64,000 bases of DNA from Synechococcus sp. M44_DOE_062. GTDB taxonomy: Bacteria; Cyanobacteriota; Cyanobacteriia; Thermostichales; Thermostichaceae. Under the pieces are notes generated by a model, which had not been told where the DNA came from, did no database searches, and worked only from the letters and a program-made list of their open reading frames with translations. The DNA lies in contig DVDX01000023.1 in the NCBI GenBank assembly GCA_015295985.1, positions 62,001-126,000 of the forward strand, written 5' to 3'. The first letter of the stretch is position 1, and each line of letters starts with the position of its first letter. Shown here piece by piece: positions 42,321-52,553 of this stretch. Position numbers and translations under genes: made by a program.

Positions 42321-44423
42321 GTGTGGGAGGGGATCCCTTTGCAGCTTTCTCATCTCAACAGTGGCGGGAGTGCCTACCGTCCTTCTCTGCTCTCTCCTTC
42401 CCAACGTCTCCTGCTGTTCAGCGGCAAGGGGGGAGTGGGGAAAACGACCCTGACCTGCGCGCTGGCCCGCCAACTGGCCCAGGTGGATCCTCAGCGCCGT
42501 CTGCTCTTGATGTCCACAGATCCCGCCCACTCGCTGGGGGACGTGCTACAAATCTCGGTTACGGATGCGGCCCAACCCCTGCCGGATCGCCCCAATTTGC
42601 AGGTGCGGGCTTTGCAAGCGGAGATTTTGTTGCAATCTTTTCGGCAAACCTATGGGCCGGCCCTGGAGCTAATTGCCGAGCGGGGCAGTTGGTTTGGCCG
42701 AGAGGATCTGCTGCCGATCTGGGATTTAGCCTGGCCGGGGGTGGATGAGCTGATGGCGATTCTGGAGGTCAACCGGCTGCTGGCCGGGGAGGAGGTGGAT
42801 ACCGTCATCTTGGACACGGCCCCCACCGGGCACACCCTGCGGCTGTTGGAGCTGCCCGACTTTTTGGATAATCTGCTGGCCGTGTTTGCCACCTTTCAGG
42901 CCAAGCACCGGGAAATCGCCCAAGCCCTGACGGGCACCTATCGACCGGATGAGGCGGATGCGTTTTTGGCTCAGTTGCAGAGGGAACTTGAGGGGGGCAA
43001 GGCCCGCTTGACTACTCCAGAGAGCACCTCTGCTTGGCTGGTGATGATCCCGGAGCAGTTGAGCGTGGCGGAAACCCGCCGCTTTTGTCAGCAACTGCAA
43101 AACCGCCGCGTGTCCGTTGGTGGCCTTCTGGTCAATCAGGTGCTGTTTGTAGGAAAGAGTGAAGAGGAAAGAGGAGAGAGTAACAGCCAATCTTCACTGC
43201 CCACCGCTTTCCTCTCTCCCCTCTACTTGGCGCGGCAACAGGAACAGCGGCGCGTGCTCAATGCTCTACAGGAGGAGCTGCCCGGATATCCTATCTGGGT
43301 TTGTCCTTATCAACTGCAGGAGCCAATTGGGCTAGCGGCCCTGGATGGGCTGGTACAGCAGCTTCGCCCCTTGCCAGAGGTGCTGCTGGAGTTGGAAGGG
43401 ATCCTCGATTCAAGAGGAGAGAGAAAAGAGAAAAGAGCGGTGAGTATTCTCACTTCTCCCTCCTCACTTCTCCCTTCCTTCAGGGGGATCCCGGCCCTAC
43501 CGGACTTTTTGGCCCAAGCGATCCGACTGGTGCTGGTGGGGGGCAAAGGGGGTGTAGGCAAGACGACCGTAGCCGGGGCCCTGGCTTGGAACTTGGCCAG
43601 ACGCCATCCCGACAAGCAGCTATTACTGGTCTCCATCGATCCGGCCCACTCGCTGGGGGATCTGTTTCAGAGGAAACTGGGTCAGGATCCCATCCCCCTG
43701 CTGCCCAACCTGCTGGGGCAGGAGATCGATGCAGCGGCGGTGCTGGAGCAATTCCGGCAGGATTATCTGGAGGAGGTGGCGGCCATCTTGGCGGGGGAGG
43801 GGACGACAGGGGTGGAGGTTCAATACGACCCGCAGGCGTGGCGGCAACTGTTGCAGATACCCCCACCCGGTTTGGATGAGGTGATGGCTCTGTTGAGTGT
43901 TCTCCGACAAGAGACAAGCGGACAGTTTGACCTGGTGGTGCTGGACACAGCCCCCACAGGCCATCTCTTGCGGTTTCTGCAGATGCCCCAGGCTCTGGAG
44001 GGCTGGGTAAGCTTGGCCCTGAAGCTGTGGCTGAAATATCGGGATGTGGTGGGCAGGCCGGAATGGGCGCAGCGGATGCGGGAGCTCTTGGCCGAGGTGC
44101 GCCAGCTTCGGCAGCAGCTCCAGGATCCCCGGTTTGTCACCTTTATCCCCGTCTTCAACCCCGAGCAGGCGGTTCTGGCAGAAACCGAGCGTCTTTTGGC
44201 AGAATTGGAGGCTTTGGGGATCCCTCATCCCTACGCTGTTCTCAATCGGGTGTGGTTGGAGGATTCTACCCCCTTTGGAGAGGCTCTCCGCCGTCGTCAC
44301 CAGGCTCTTCTGGCCCAGCTCCCCCAGTCCTTCTCCCAGCAAGCCATCTTGGCCATCCCCTTCCTGCATCCTCCCAGCTTGGAGAATGTCGGCTCCTACT
44401 TGTTTGCTCCTTGGGAGCCCTAA
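42321..44423 (+). CDS. ArsA/Get3-family ATPase, tandem fusion of two ATPase domains
   Basis: 700 residues from a GTG. Two complete ArsA halves are present. The first has SGKGGVGKTTLTCALA at about residues 34-49, STDPAHSLGDVL and VILDTAPTGHTLRLLELP. The second has GGKGGVGKTTVAGALA near residue 407, SIDPAHSLGDLF and VVLDTAPTGHLLRFLQMP. The double form is like E. coli ArsA; cyanobacteria often have single-domain versions. The arsenite-binding Cys of classical ArsA are not evident, so tail-anchored protein or another cargo is equally possible. Two AG-rich repeat insertions encode the charged linkers (KSEEERGESNSQS; SRGERKEKRAVS). Confidence 0.85.
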   Translation: MWEGIPLQLSHLNSGGSAYRPSLLSPSQRLLLFSGKGGVGKTTLTCALARQLAQVDPQRRLLLMSTDPAHSLGDVLQISVTDAAQPLPDRPNLQVRALQAEILLQSFRQTYGPALELIAERGSWFGREDLLPIWDLAWPGVDELMAILEVNRLLAGEEVDTVILDTAPTGHTLRLLELPDFLDNLLAVFATFQAKHREIAQALTGTYRPDEADAFLAQLQRELEGGKARLTTPESTSAWLVMIPEQLSVAETRRFCQQLQNRRVSVGGLLVNQVLFVGKSEEERGESNSQSSLPTAFLSPLYLARQQEQRRVLNALQEELPGYPIWVCPYQLQEPIGLAALDGLVQQLRPLPEVLLELEGILDSRGERKEKRAVSILTSPSSLLPSFRGIPALPDFLAQAIRLVLVGGKGGVGKTTVAGALAWNLARRHPDKQLLLVSIDPAHSLGDLFQRKLGQDPIPLLPNLLGQEIDAAAVLEQFRQDYLEEVAAILAGEGTTGVEVQYDPQAWRQLLQIPPPGLDEVMALLSVLRQETSGQFDLVVLDTAPTGHLLRFLQMPQALEGWVSLALKLWLKYRDVVGRPEWAQRMRELLAEVRQLRQQLQDPRFVTFIPVFNPEQAVLAETERLLAELEALGIPHPYAVLNRVWLEDSTPFGEALRRRHQALLAQLPQSFSQQAILAIPFLHPPSLENVGSYLFAPWEP
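43150..43222. repeat. purine/pyrimidine-rich inverted repeat in ArsA gene
   Basis: GAAAGAGGAGAGAG on the left faces CTTTCCTCTCTCCCCTC on the right. It is read in frame as a Glu/Ser-rich linker. Confidence 0.55.
43405..43478. repeat. purine-rich repeat B copy in ArsA interdomain linker
   Basis: GAGAGAAAAGAGAAAAGAG at 43419 and CTCACTTCTC at 43449 match the unit upstream of dnaX at 12612-12648. Confidence 0.6.
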
Positions 44424-44434
44424 CCTAGGGGTAG

Positions 44435-46516
<2,082 letters not shown>

Positions 46517-46611
46517 CCAGGGTGGATCCCGGAAAAACTTGGGCAGGGTGGGTTGTTCTAGCGGCAGGGATGATTTATGATTCAACTCTAGTGAGGAGTG
46601 GACGCCAATAG

Positions 46612-46651
46612 GGGGAAGCGAACGCAACACGGACAGTTCCTTCCCCTTTTT
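46612..46651 (+). terminator. intrinsic terminator downstream of ligA
   Basis: GGGGAAG, 21-base loop, CTTCCCC, then five T. A TATGAT at 46576 lies 36 bp upstream of the stem, so this could instead end a separate short transcript. Confidence 0.6.
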
Positions 46652-46760
46652 GGTTAGGAAAGGACGCGGCCACACCCTCCAACAAGTACAAGTATCCAAC
46701 TTAGCTGAAAGATTCCTCTGCCTCTGATGGCTGCCTTTGCCAGTGCCAGGTCAGTTCAAC

Positions 46761-46766
46761 TATGAT
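46761..46766 (+). promoter_or_regulatory. -10 box of yfr1
   Basis: TATGAT about seven bases before the expected 5' end of the small RNA. Confidence 0.5.
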
Positions 46767-46771
46767 GGGAT

Positions 46772-46841
46772 CAGCGGAGACGCATGTTTCCGTTCACTCC
46801 TCACACCATCTTCCGCTCGGCGTCAAGTCGGGCGGTTTTTC
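46772..46841 (+). ncRNA. yfr1: Yfr1 small regulatory RNA
   Basis: The invariant unpaired motif ACTCCTCACAC is at 46796-46806. Before it, CGGAGA-CGCATG-TTTCCG forms a 6-bp hairpin. After it, CCGCTCGGCGTCAAGTCGGG followed by CGG and a T-run forms the 3' terminator hairpin. This two-hairpin plus core layout and a length near 70 nt match Yfr1, a trans-acting RNA almost universal in cyanobacteria that pairs with porin-type mRNAs. Confidence 0.85.
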
Positions 46842-47222
46842 TATGAATTCAGTGCGAAGAGAGGTATAGCCATTCTCAATAGCAGCGAAACGGCTTATTC
46901 CTTGCCATTCCCAGTTCTCTTCCCAGACACTCAGGGAGAAGTGAGGGGGGGCGCAAGTAGCACAGAGCGCCGGAGAAGCTTGTCTCCAGTCTTTCCGGTT
47001 GATCCCCAGGCGAATCTCTTGGTGCCCCGTCCCCTGGGAGCTCCAGGAATAAACCCTACGAGCCCAGTAGAGATGCTAGACTAATAGGTCAGTGAGATTT
47101 CACCCACTTCGGCCTCCCTACGCTTTCGCAGCCGATTTGCGACACGTTTTGATTGGAAGGTTTAGTTTTCTTCTGGCCTTTGCCGGATAGGATAGCCAAG
47201 AGCAAGCAGCAACGAGGATCCC
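46842..47222. other. gene-free leader region upstream of clpX
   Basis: About 380 bp with no convincing gene; an open frame from 46737 runs through Yfr1 and has no recognisable product. The ClpX promoter is presumably here, but no pair of boxes stands out. Confidence 0.45.
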
Positions 47223-48569
47223 ATGGCCAAATATGACTCCCATCTAAAGTGCTCCTTCTGCAACAAGTCACAGGATCAAGTGCGTAAGTTGATTGCGGGG
47301 CCGGGGGTCTACATCTGTGACGAGTGCGTGGAGCTCTGCAACGAGATTTTGGATGAGGAACTCTACGACGGCAACACTCCTCCTGCTGCCGCCCCTGCTG
47401 CCAGTCGTCGCGAACCCCCCAAAAAACCCTCCCGCAGCCTGCCTTCTTTGGCGCAGTTGCCCAAGCCGCATGAGATCATGCGCTATCTCGACCAATATGT
47501 AATCGGCCAGGAAAAAGCCAAGAAGGTCTTGTCGGTAGCGGTTTACAACCACTACAAGCGCCTGGCTGCCAAGGCCAACCCCGGTAGCGTCGGAGTTTCG
47601 GAACTGGATGAGGTGGAGCTACAGAAGTCCAACATCTTGATCATTGGCCCCACTGGCTCCGGCAAAACCCTGCTGGCAGAAACCCTGGCCCGCATGTTGG
47701 ATGTGCCTTTTGCGGTTGCCGATGCTACCACCCTCACGGAAGCCGGTTATGTGGGCGAGGATGTGGAAAACATCCTGTTGCGCCTGCTGCAGGTGGCCGA
47801 CATGGACGTGGAAGAGGCCCAGCGCGGCATCATCTACATCGACGAAATTGACAAAATTGCCCGCAAAAGCGAGAATCCCTCCATTACCCGCGATGTCTCC
47901 GGCGAGGGAGTGCAGCAGGCTCTACTGAAAATGCTGGAAGGGACAATAGCCAATGTGCCTCCCCAGGGAGGGCGCAAGCACCCCTACCAAGACTGCATTC
48001 AAATTGACACTTCCAACATCCTCTTCATTTGCGGGGGGGCTTTTGTTGGCCTGGAAAAAGTGATCGAGCAGCGCATTGGCAAGAAATCGATGGGCTTTAT
48101 CAAGCCAGGGGAACAATTGTCGGTTACCCGCGAGCAACGCATGGCGAATGCCCTCAAGGCTTTGGAGCCTGAAGATTTGATTAAGTACGGCATGATTCCC
48201 GAATTCACGGGGCGGGTTCCGGTGGTGGCGACTTTGGATCCGCTGGATGAGAAGGCGCTGGAAGCGATCTTGACCCAGCCCAAAAATGCCATTCTCAAGC
48301 AAGCGCAAAAGCTGCTGCGCATGGACGGGGTGGAACTGGAGTTCGAACCTGCCGCCATTGCTGCCATTGCCAAAGAAGCTTACCGCCGCAAGACCGGGGC
48401 TCGCGCCCTGCGGGCCATTGTGGAAGAGCTAATGCTGGATGTGATGTACGAGGCGCCCTCCCGCCGCGACCTAAAATACATCCGCATCACTGCCGAGATG
48501 GTGGAGCGTCGTTCCACCCGCGAGCTCATTCCTCACCCCTCTACGCTGCCCAAGCCCGAGTCGGCCTAG
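47223..48569 (+). CDS. clpX: ATP-dependent Clp protease ATP-binding subunit ClpX
   Basis: AAA+ unfoldase that feeds tagged proteins to ClpP. 448 residues. N-terminal zinc-binding domain CSFCNKSQ...CDECVELC (about residues 10-38), a Pro/Ala-rich linker, then the AAA+ module: Walker [16 protein letters not shown] near 141, pore loop [11 protein letters not shown] near 175, Walker [15 protein letters not shown] near 200, and the IGF-like loop region KSMGFIK near 283. Sensor 2 lies in the C-terminal region [16 protein letters not shown]. The full complement of motifs is present. No clpP is adjacent. Confidence 0.97.
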   Translation: MAKYDSHLKCSFCNKSQDQVRKLIAGPGVYICDECVELCNEILDEELYDGNTPPAAAPAASRREPPKKPSRSLPSLAQLPKPHEIMRYLDQYVIGQEKAKKVLSVAVYNHYKRLAAKANPGSVGVSELDEVELQKSNILIIGPTGSGKTLLAETLARMLDVPFAVADATTLTEAGYVGEDVENILLRLLQVADMDVEEAQRGIIYIDEIDKIARKSENPSITRDVSGEGVQQALLKMLEGTIANVPPQGGRKHPYQDCIQIDTSNILFICGGAFVGLEKVIEQRIGKKSMGFIKPGEQLSVTREQRMANALKALEPEDLIKYGMIPEFTGRVPVVATLDPLDEKALEAILTQPKNAILKQAQKLLRMDGVELEFEPAAIAAIAKEAYRRKTGARALRAIVEELMLDVMYEAPSRRDLKYIRITAEMVERRSTRELIPHPSTLPKPESA

Positions 48570-48674
48570 AGTCATCGCCTTTCCGATCCCTGCTGGATGA
48601 ACTTATCAGAAAACTTGGGTCTAAAACCCCGCCCTTTATTGCTACGCAACGCGGCGCGACCGCGATCTTCGGTG

Positions 48675-48705
48675 CGGTTCTCGTCGGGGTGCCGTAGGCA
48701 TTGCG
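48675..48705 (+). repeat. dispersed repeat C copy
   Basis: Contains GGGGTGCCGTAGGCATTGC. Related to the units at 1719-1749 and 37603-37633; located in the left part of the IS. Confidence 0.6.
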
Positions 48706-48731
48706 CTAAGACCTACGGCCTGCTGACGCGA

Positions 48732-49127
48732 CTAGGACAGCTTTTCTTGGTTTTGGATGTAGGTCGCTAAGACTTGCAGGGAAGCACCACCCACGCTCGA
48801 TGCATAGTAGCTAGGACTCCACAAAGCAGTTTTACCCTAGGGCTTGGGAAACTTAGCCTGTCCGTACCTACGACTGGAGACCCCCTTGAGGCCATTAACC
48901 ATCTGGGAAATAGACCATTTGGGCGAATAGGCAAGCAAAAGATGGATGTGGTCTGCTTCCCCGTTAAACTCCAAAACCTCAAAGTCCATACACTTAGCGA
49001 CAGACTTGAAAGCCCCTTCTATTAAACTCAAACTCTCCTGCGTTAGTATTTTGCGCCTGTACTTCGTTACAAACACCAAATGCGCCTGCAAACTCGAAAC
49101 ACGGTTGCGGTCTTTCCTAAATTTCAT
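48732..49127 (-). pseudogene. tnpA: IS200/IS605 transposase TnpA with in-frame amber stop
   Basis: Y1 HUH transposase. The frame runs from the ATG at 49127 to a TAG at 48732-48734, but a TAG at 48837-48839 interrupts it after residue 96. The HUH motif (ADHIHLLL) is upstream of that stop. The part with the catalytic Tyr (LWSPSYYASSVGGASLQVL) is downstream in the same frame. The truncated product would lack the nucleophile, so the element cannot transpose on its own unless the stop is read through. Confidence 0.85.
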
Positions 49128-49162
49128 GTGCTAGTATGAACATACCAACTTAGTTTTAACCC

Positions 49163-50317
49163 ATGCAAGCCCGATACAGGTATCGGTTCTACCCCACAGA
49201 CCAACAGAAGCAAGCCTTAGCTAAGACATTTGGTTGCACTAGGTATGTGTGGAACGAGGCTTTAGCGCACTGTCAAGCGGTAGGGAAGTATGTAGGATAC
49301 AACGCCTTGTCTAAGCGGCTAACAGGGTTAAAGCAGTCATTGGAATGGCTTAAGGAGGTGTCCAGTGTTGCCTTACAGCAGTCCTTGAGGCAGTTAGACC
49401 AAGCCTACCGGCGTTTCTTTGAGAAGAAAGGAGGTTTCCCACAATTCAAGAAGAAACAATCAAAGCAGAGTGATGCGTTTTCTGTCGAAGGAAAGTGCGT
49501 GTACCTAGCCAAGATAGGAAATATCAAACCTATCTGGAGCCGTGCGTTGCCAAGCCAGCCCAGTTCCGTAACCGTCATTAAAGACTGTGCGGGGCGGTAC
49601 TTCGTCAGCTTTGTGGTCGAGGTCAGCCCCAGCAAACTCCCTGCTCAATCTCCGAGTATCGGGGTGGATTTGGGGGTCAAAACCTTTGCCACGACCAGTG
49701 ACGGAGCTCAGTACCACAGCCCCAACTCTGGGCCTTTGTACCGGCGCATCACTCAGTTGCAAAAGCAATTGGCCAGGCGGGTCAAAGGGTCAAAGCGGTG
49801 GGAGCGAACAAGGCTGCGGATTGCCAAGTTGCACGCTCGTATTGCCGACCGACGCTTGGACTTCCTGCACAAGCTGTCTACCAAACTAACCTGCGAAAAC
49901 CAAGTGGTTTGTTTGGAAGACCTGAATGTCAGCGGGATGTTGAAGAACCGTAAGTTGTCCAAGGCAATAAGTCGGCAAGGGTGGGGGATGTTTCGCTCTC
50001 TGTGCGAGGCAAAGGGGGACAAGCATGGCAGGGAAGTAAGGGTCATTAACCGCTGGGAAGCTACCAGTCAGTACTGTTCCCAATGTGGTTGGCACTGGGG
50101 CAAACTGGACTTGGCAACTCGGGTGGTGGTCTGTGACGGTTGTGGTGCTGTCCACGACAGAGATGAAAACGCTTCCAGAAACGTAGAGCAAGTCGGGATG
50201 GGGCGTCGCCCGACTTTAAAACGGACGTGGAGACTGTGTAAGCCTGGCTTGTCAGCAGCGGTCGATGAAGCGTCAAGAATCCCCTGCCTTGTTGCTACGC
50301 AACGCTGCCGCGACTAG
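49163..50317 (+). CDS. tnpB: TnpB RNA-guided nuclease of IS200/IS605 family
   Basis: 384 residues. RuvC-like catalytic acids: Asp in GVDLGVKTFAT (about 169), Glu in CLEDLNVSG (about 252) and Asp in HDRDENASRN (about 334). A Cys4 zinc finger CSQCGWHWGKLDLATRVVVCDGCG lies between the second and third motifs; CSQC and CDGC are the ligands. The N-terminal RYRYRFYPTDQQKQALAKTFGCTRYVWNEAL is typical of the family. TnpB is guided by a right-end-derived RNA, and the hairpin just after the gene fits this. All residues needed for cleavage are intact. Confidence 0.93.
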   Translation: MQARYRYRFYPTDQQKQALAKTFGCTRYVWNEALAHCQAVGKYVGYNALSKRLTGLKQSLEWLKEVSSVALQQSLRQLDQAYRRFFEKKGGFPQFKKKQSKQSDAFSVEGKCVYLAKIGNIKPIWSRALPSQPSSVTVIKDCAGRYFVSFVVEVSPSKLPAQSPSIGVDLGVKTFATTSDGAQYHSPNSGPLYRRITQLQKQLARRVKGSKRWERTRLRIAKLHARIADRRLDFLHKLSTKLTCENQVVCLEDLNVSGMLKNRKLSKAISRQGWGMFRSLCEAKGDKHGREVRVINRWEATSQYCSQCGWHWGKLDLATRVVVCDGCGAVHDRDENASRNVEQVGMGRRPTLKRTWRLCKPGLSAAVDEASRIPCLVATQRCRD

Positions 50318-50340
50318 GCAGGGGGGTATGTCAAGATCTG
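50281..50340 (+). ncRNA. possible omega-RNA 3' scaffold / right end
   Basis: The tnpB 3' end contains the CCCCTGCC/GGCAGGGG stem. In related elements the guide RNA overlaps this region and ends in flanking DNA. Extent inferred from the family; not visible directly. Confidence 0.4.
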
Positions 50341-50367
50341 TTCTTGAAAGAGGGGGCAGGAGAGCAC

Positions 50368-51057
50368 ATGGCAGGGACTACGTTCCGCTGGCGCGAACGG
50401 CAGCGGGTGGATCGTGAATATGCGGTGATTGGGCTGGGGCGCTTTGGTTCTAGCTTGGCTCTCACCTTGATGGAGCGAGGGCACAACGTTTTGGGGATCG
50501 ACCGCAGCCGTGAGATCGTGCAGCGCTTGGCGGATCAGTTGACGCAGGTGGTGGCCCTCGATTCCAGCGATGAAGATGCGCTGCGAGCGGTAGATATCCT
50601 CTCCTTCGACACGGTGGTGGTGGCCATTGGCAGCGATTTCGAGAGCAATTTGCTGACGACGGTGGCCCTGAAAAGTCTGGGGGTGCGCAATGTAGTCTGT
50701 AAGGCGTCGACCGAGCGGCAACGCTCCATTCTCCTGCGAGTAGGGGCAGATCGGGTGGTGTTGCCGGAACAAGAGGCGGGACGCCGTTTGGCTCAGGTGT
50801 TGACAGCACCGGGGATCCTGGATCAGCTAGAGCTGGAGCCAGGCTACAGCATTACGGAATTACAGGTGCCGGAGGCGTTGGTGGGCCATACGCTAGCCGA
50901 GTCGGATCTGCGCCGCCGCTTCGGCATTACGGTGCTGGTGGTGAAGCGAAAGCAATCCCTGGTGGTCTCTCCCCCTGCGGACTACTTGCTGGAAAAGGGG
51001 GATCTGCTGGTGGTGCTGGGGGCCAATACCAACATCTCGCGGCTGAATGAGATGTAG
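50368..51057 (+). CDS. TrkA/KtrA-family potassium channel regulatory subunit
   Basis: 229 residues from the ATG at 50368, supported by AGGAG six bases upstream. RCK-N domain: YAVIGLGRFGSSLALTLMERGHNVLGIDR with GxGxxG and the acidic end of beta2, then AVDILSFDTVVVAIGSDFESNLLTT. RCK-C follows from about residue 150 (SITELQVPEALVGHTLAESDLRRRFGITVLVVKR). It gates the KtrB-like channel encoded 11 bp downstream according to nucleotide state. The N-terminal FRWRERQR stretch is encoded by a dispersed repeat copy. Confidence 0.9.
   Translation: MAGTTFRWRERQRVDREYAVIGLGRFGSSLALTLMERGHNVLGIDRSREIVQRLADQLTQVVALDSSDEDALRAVDILSFDTVVVAIGSDFESNLLTTVALKSLGVRNVVCKASTERQRSILLRVGADRVVLPEQEAGRRLAQVLTAPGILDQLELEPGYSITELQVPEALVGHTLAESDLRRRFGITVLVVKRKQSLVVSPPADYLLEKGDLLVVLGANTNISRLNEM
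50381..50402 (+). repeat. dispersed repeat A-like copy in ktrA 5' end
   Basis: TACGTTCCGCTGGCGCGAAC, encoding FRWRER. Confidence 0.5.
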
Positions 51058-51068
51058 GGAGGGATCCG

Positions 51069-52475
51069 ATGAAAGAGGACTCCGTCCCGCTTCCGCGAAC
51101 GGCCCTGTCTCAGTCCTCTAGGGCCTTTGGGGATCGTCTGCAGTGGTTTTTGGGAGGGGATAGGCGTCGCCCGCTGCCACCGCCATTGCGCCTGGTCACA
51201 GGGTTGGGGCTCTTGGCAGTGGTGGGAACTTTAGTGCTCATGTTGCCGGGGATCGGACGCGGGGATCCCTTGAGCTGGAATGAGGCGCTGTTTACGGCCA
51301 TGTCGGCCTTGAGCGTGACGGGGCTCTCGACGATTGTGGCGGCGGAGGATCTCACCCTGCTGGGCCAGATTGTGCTGCTGATCCTGATTCAGATTGGCGG
51401 GGTGGGCTTCATGGTGTTGGCGGTGGTGGTGTTTCAACTGATCGGGCGGCGCATTTCCCTGCTCAATCGCTTGGCGCTGTGCAATTCGCTGGGGCTCATC
51501 GATCCGGGGGCGATCCTGGAATTGACTCGGCGCGTACTGCTGGGGGTCACTCTCATTGAGTTGGGGGGGGCCTTGCTGCTCTGGGTGCATTGGCGGGATC
51601 TGTACGGGCCGGAGCGGGCGGTTTTTCTGGCTATTTTTCATGCGGTGTCGGCCTTTTGTAATGCGGGATTTGACCTGTTTGGCCGAGAAGGGATCCCTAC
51701 AGACGGTCTATCGCTGGCGATTTTGGCTGGTCTGATTTTTATCGGCGGTTTGGGCATCCCGGTTTTGTCGGATTTGTTAACCTGGCCGCGGGGCCACCGC
51801 CCCTCTCTGCACACCCGCATTACCCTAGGCGTAGTGGTGGTTTTGCTCTGCACGGGCGGCATGGGTTTGTTCTTGGGAGAGAGCTTGCCTGGTGGATCCC
51901 TGCTGGAAGTGAGCTGGCCCCGCCGCTTGGGCCTGACGTTTTTTCAATCGGTTTCTGCTCGAACGGCTGGGTTTGCCGGGATCCCCATTGAGGATTTGAC
52001 CCCCGCCAGCCAGTTGCTGTTGATGGCTCTCATGTTTATCGGAGCAGCCCCGGCTTCCATGGGGGGTGGCATAACCACCGGAACCTTTGCCGTGTTGGTG
52101 TTGGCCTTGTGGGGCTATGCTCGCGGTTTGCCCAGCGCTCAAATTGCCGGGCGCAGTTTGGATCCCTCCATGGTGCGCAAGGCGGCAGCGGTGTTGACGG
52201 TTTCTCTGTTTGTGGTGCTGTTGGCGGCTTGGTTGATTTTGATAACCCACAGTAACAGTAGGTTAGATCCGGTGTTGTTTGAAGTGATCTCCGCCTTCGC
52301 CACCTGTGGCCTCTCGACAGGCTTCACTGGGGAGTTAAGCTTGTTTGGTCAACTGATTATCGTGTTGGTGATGTTCTGGGGCCGGTTGGGGGCACTGACT
52401 ATTGTCTTGGCCTTGGCTCAGCAACAGCCCCGTCCGTTGGTGACCTACCCGGAAGAGCCAATCTTAATCGGTTAG
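51069..52475 (+). CDS. TrkH/KtrB-family potassium transporter subunit
   Basis: 468 residues. Four M1-P-M2 repeats with Gly-containing selectivity loops: ALSVTGLSTI, HAVSAFCNAGFDLFG, VSARTAGFAG and SAFATCGLSTGF. These are the K+ filter positions of Trk/Ktr channels. GAAPASMGGGITTGTFA marks the gating-loop region. The N-terminal MKEDSVPLPRTALSQ derives from a dispersed repeat copy and is not part of the family. A good ribosome-binding site (GGAGG) precedes the ATG. Forms an operon with the preceding RCK gene. Confidence 0.93.
   Translation: MKEDSVPLPRTALSQSSRAFGDRLQWFLGGDRRRPLPPPLRLVTGLGLLAVVGTLVLMLPGIGRGDPLSWNEALFTAMSALSVTGLSTIVAAEDLTLLGQIVLLILIQIGGVGFMVLAVVVFQLIGRRISLLNRLALCNSLGLIDPGAILELTRRVLLGVTLIELGGALLLWVHWRDLYGPERAVFLAIFHAVSAFCNAGFDLFGREGIPTDGLSLAILAGLIFIGGLGIPVLSDLLTWPRGHRPSLHTRITLGVVVVLLCTGGMGLFLGESLPGGSLLEVSWPRRLGLTFFQSVSARTAGFAGIPIEDLTPASQLLLMALMFIGAAPASMGGGITTGTFAVLVLALWGYARGLPSAQIAGRSLDPSMVRKAAAVLTVSLFVVLLAAWLILITHSNSRLDPVLFEVISAFATCGLSTGFTGELSLFGQLIIVLVMFWGRLGALTIVLALAQQQPRPLVTYPEEPILIG
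51075..51102 (+). repeat. dispersed repeat A copy in ktrB 5' end
   Basis: AGGACTCCGTCCCGCTTCCG then CGAACGG. Translated as EDSVPLPRTA. Confidence 0.75.
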
Positions 52476-52553
52476 CCCAGAACTGAGAAGAGAGCAGCCT
52501 TCGTTAGACTGAGTAAGGGATCCCTTCGTCCCTCGCGTTACGGGGAGCTATCC

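Larger units (their letters stand above)
48628..50324. mobile_element. IS200/IS605-family element
   Basis: Divergent tnpA (disrupted) and tnpB, flanked by related end sequences. TTGCTACGCAACGC is at 48640 on the left and 50292 on the right. CCCCTGCC/GGCAGGGG (50281-50288 with 50317-50324) forms the right-end hairpin. No terminal inverted repeats are expected for this family. Exact ends are approximate. Confidence 0.75.

Noticed and set aside
46737-47084. An open frame of 115 codons between ligA and clpX.
   Set aside because: It overlaps the Yfr1 small RNA and shows no protein-like pattern.
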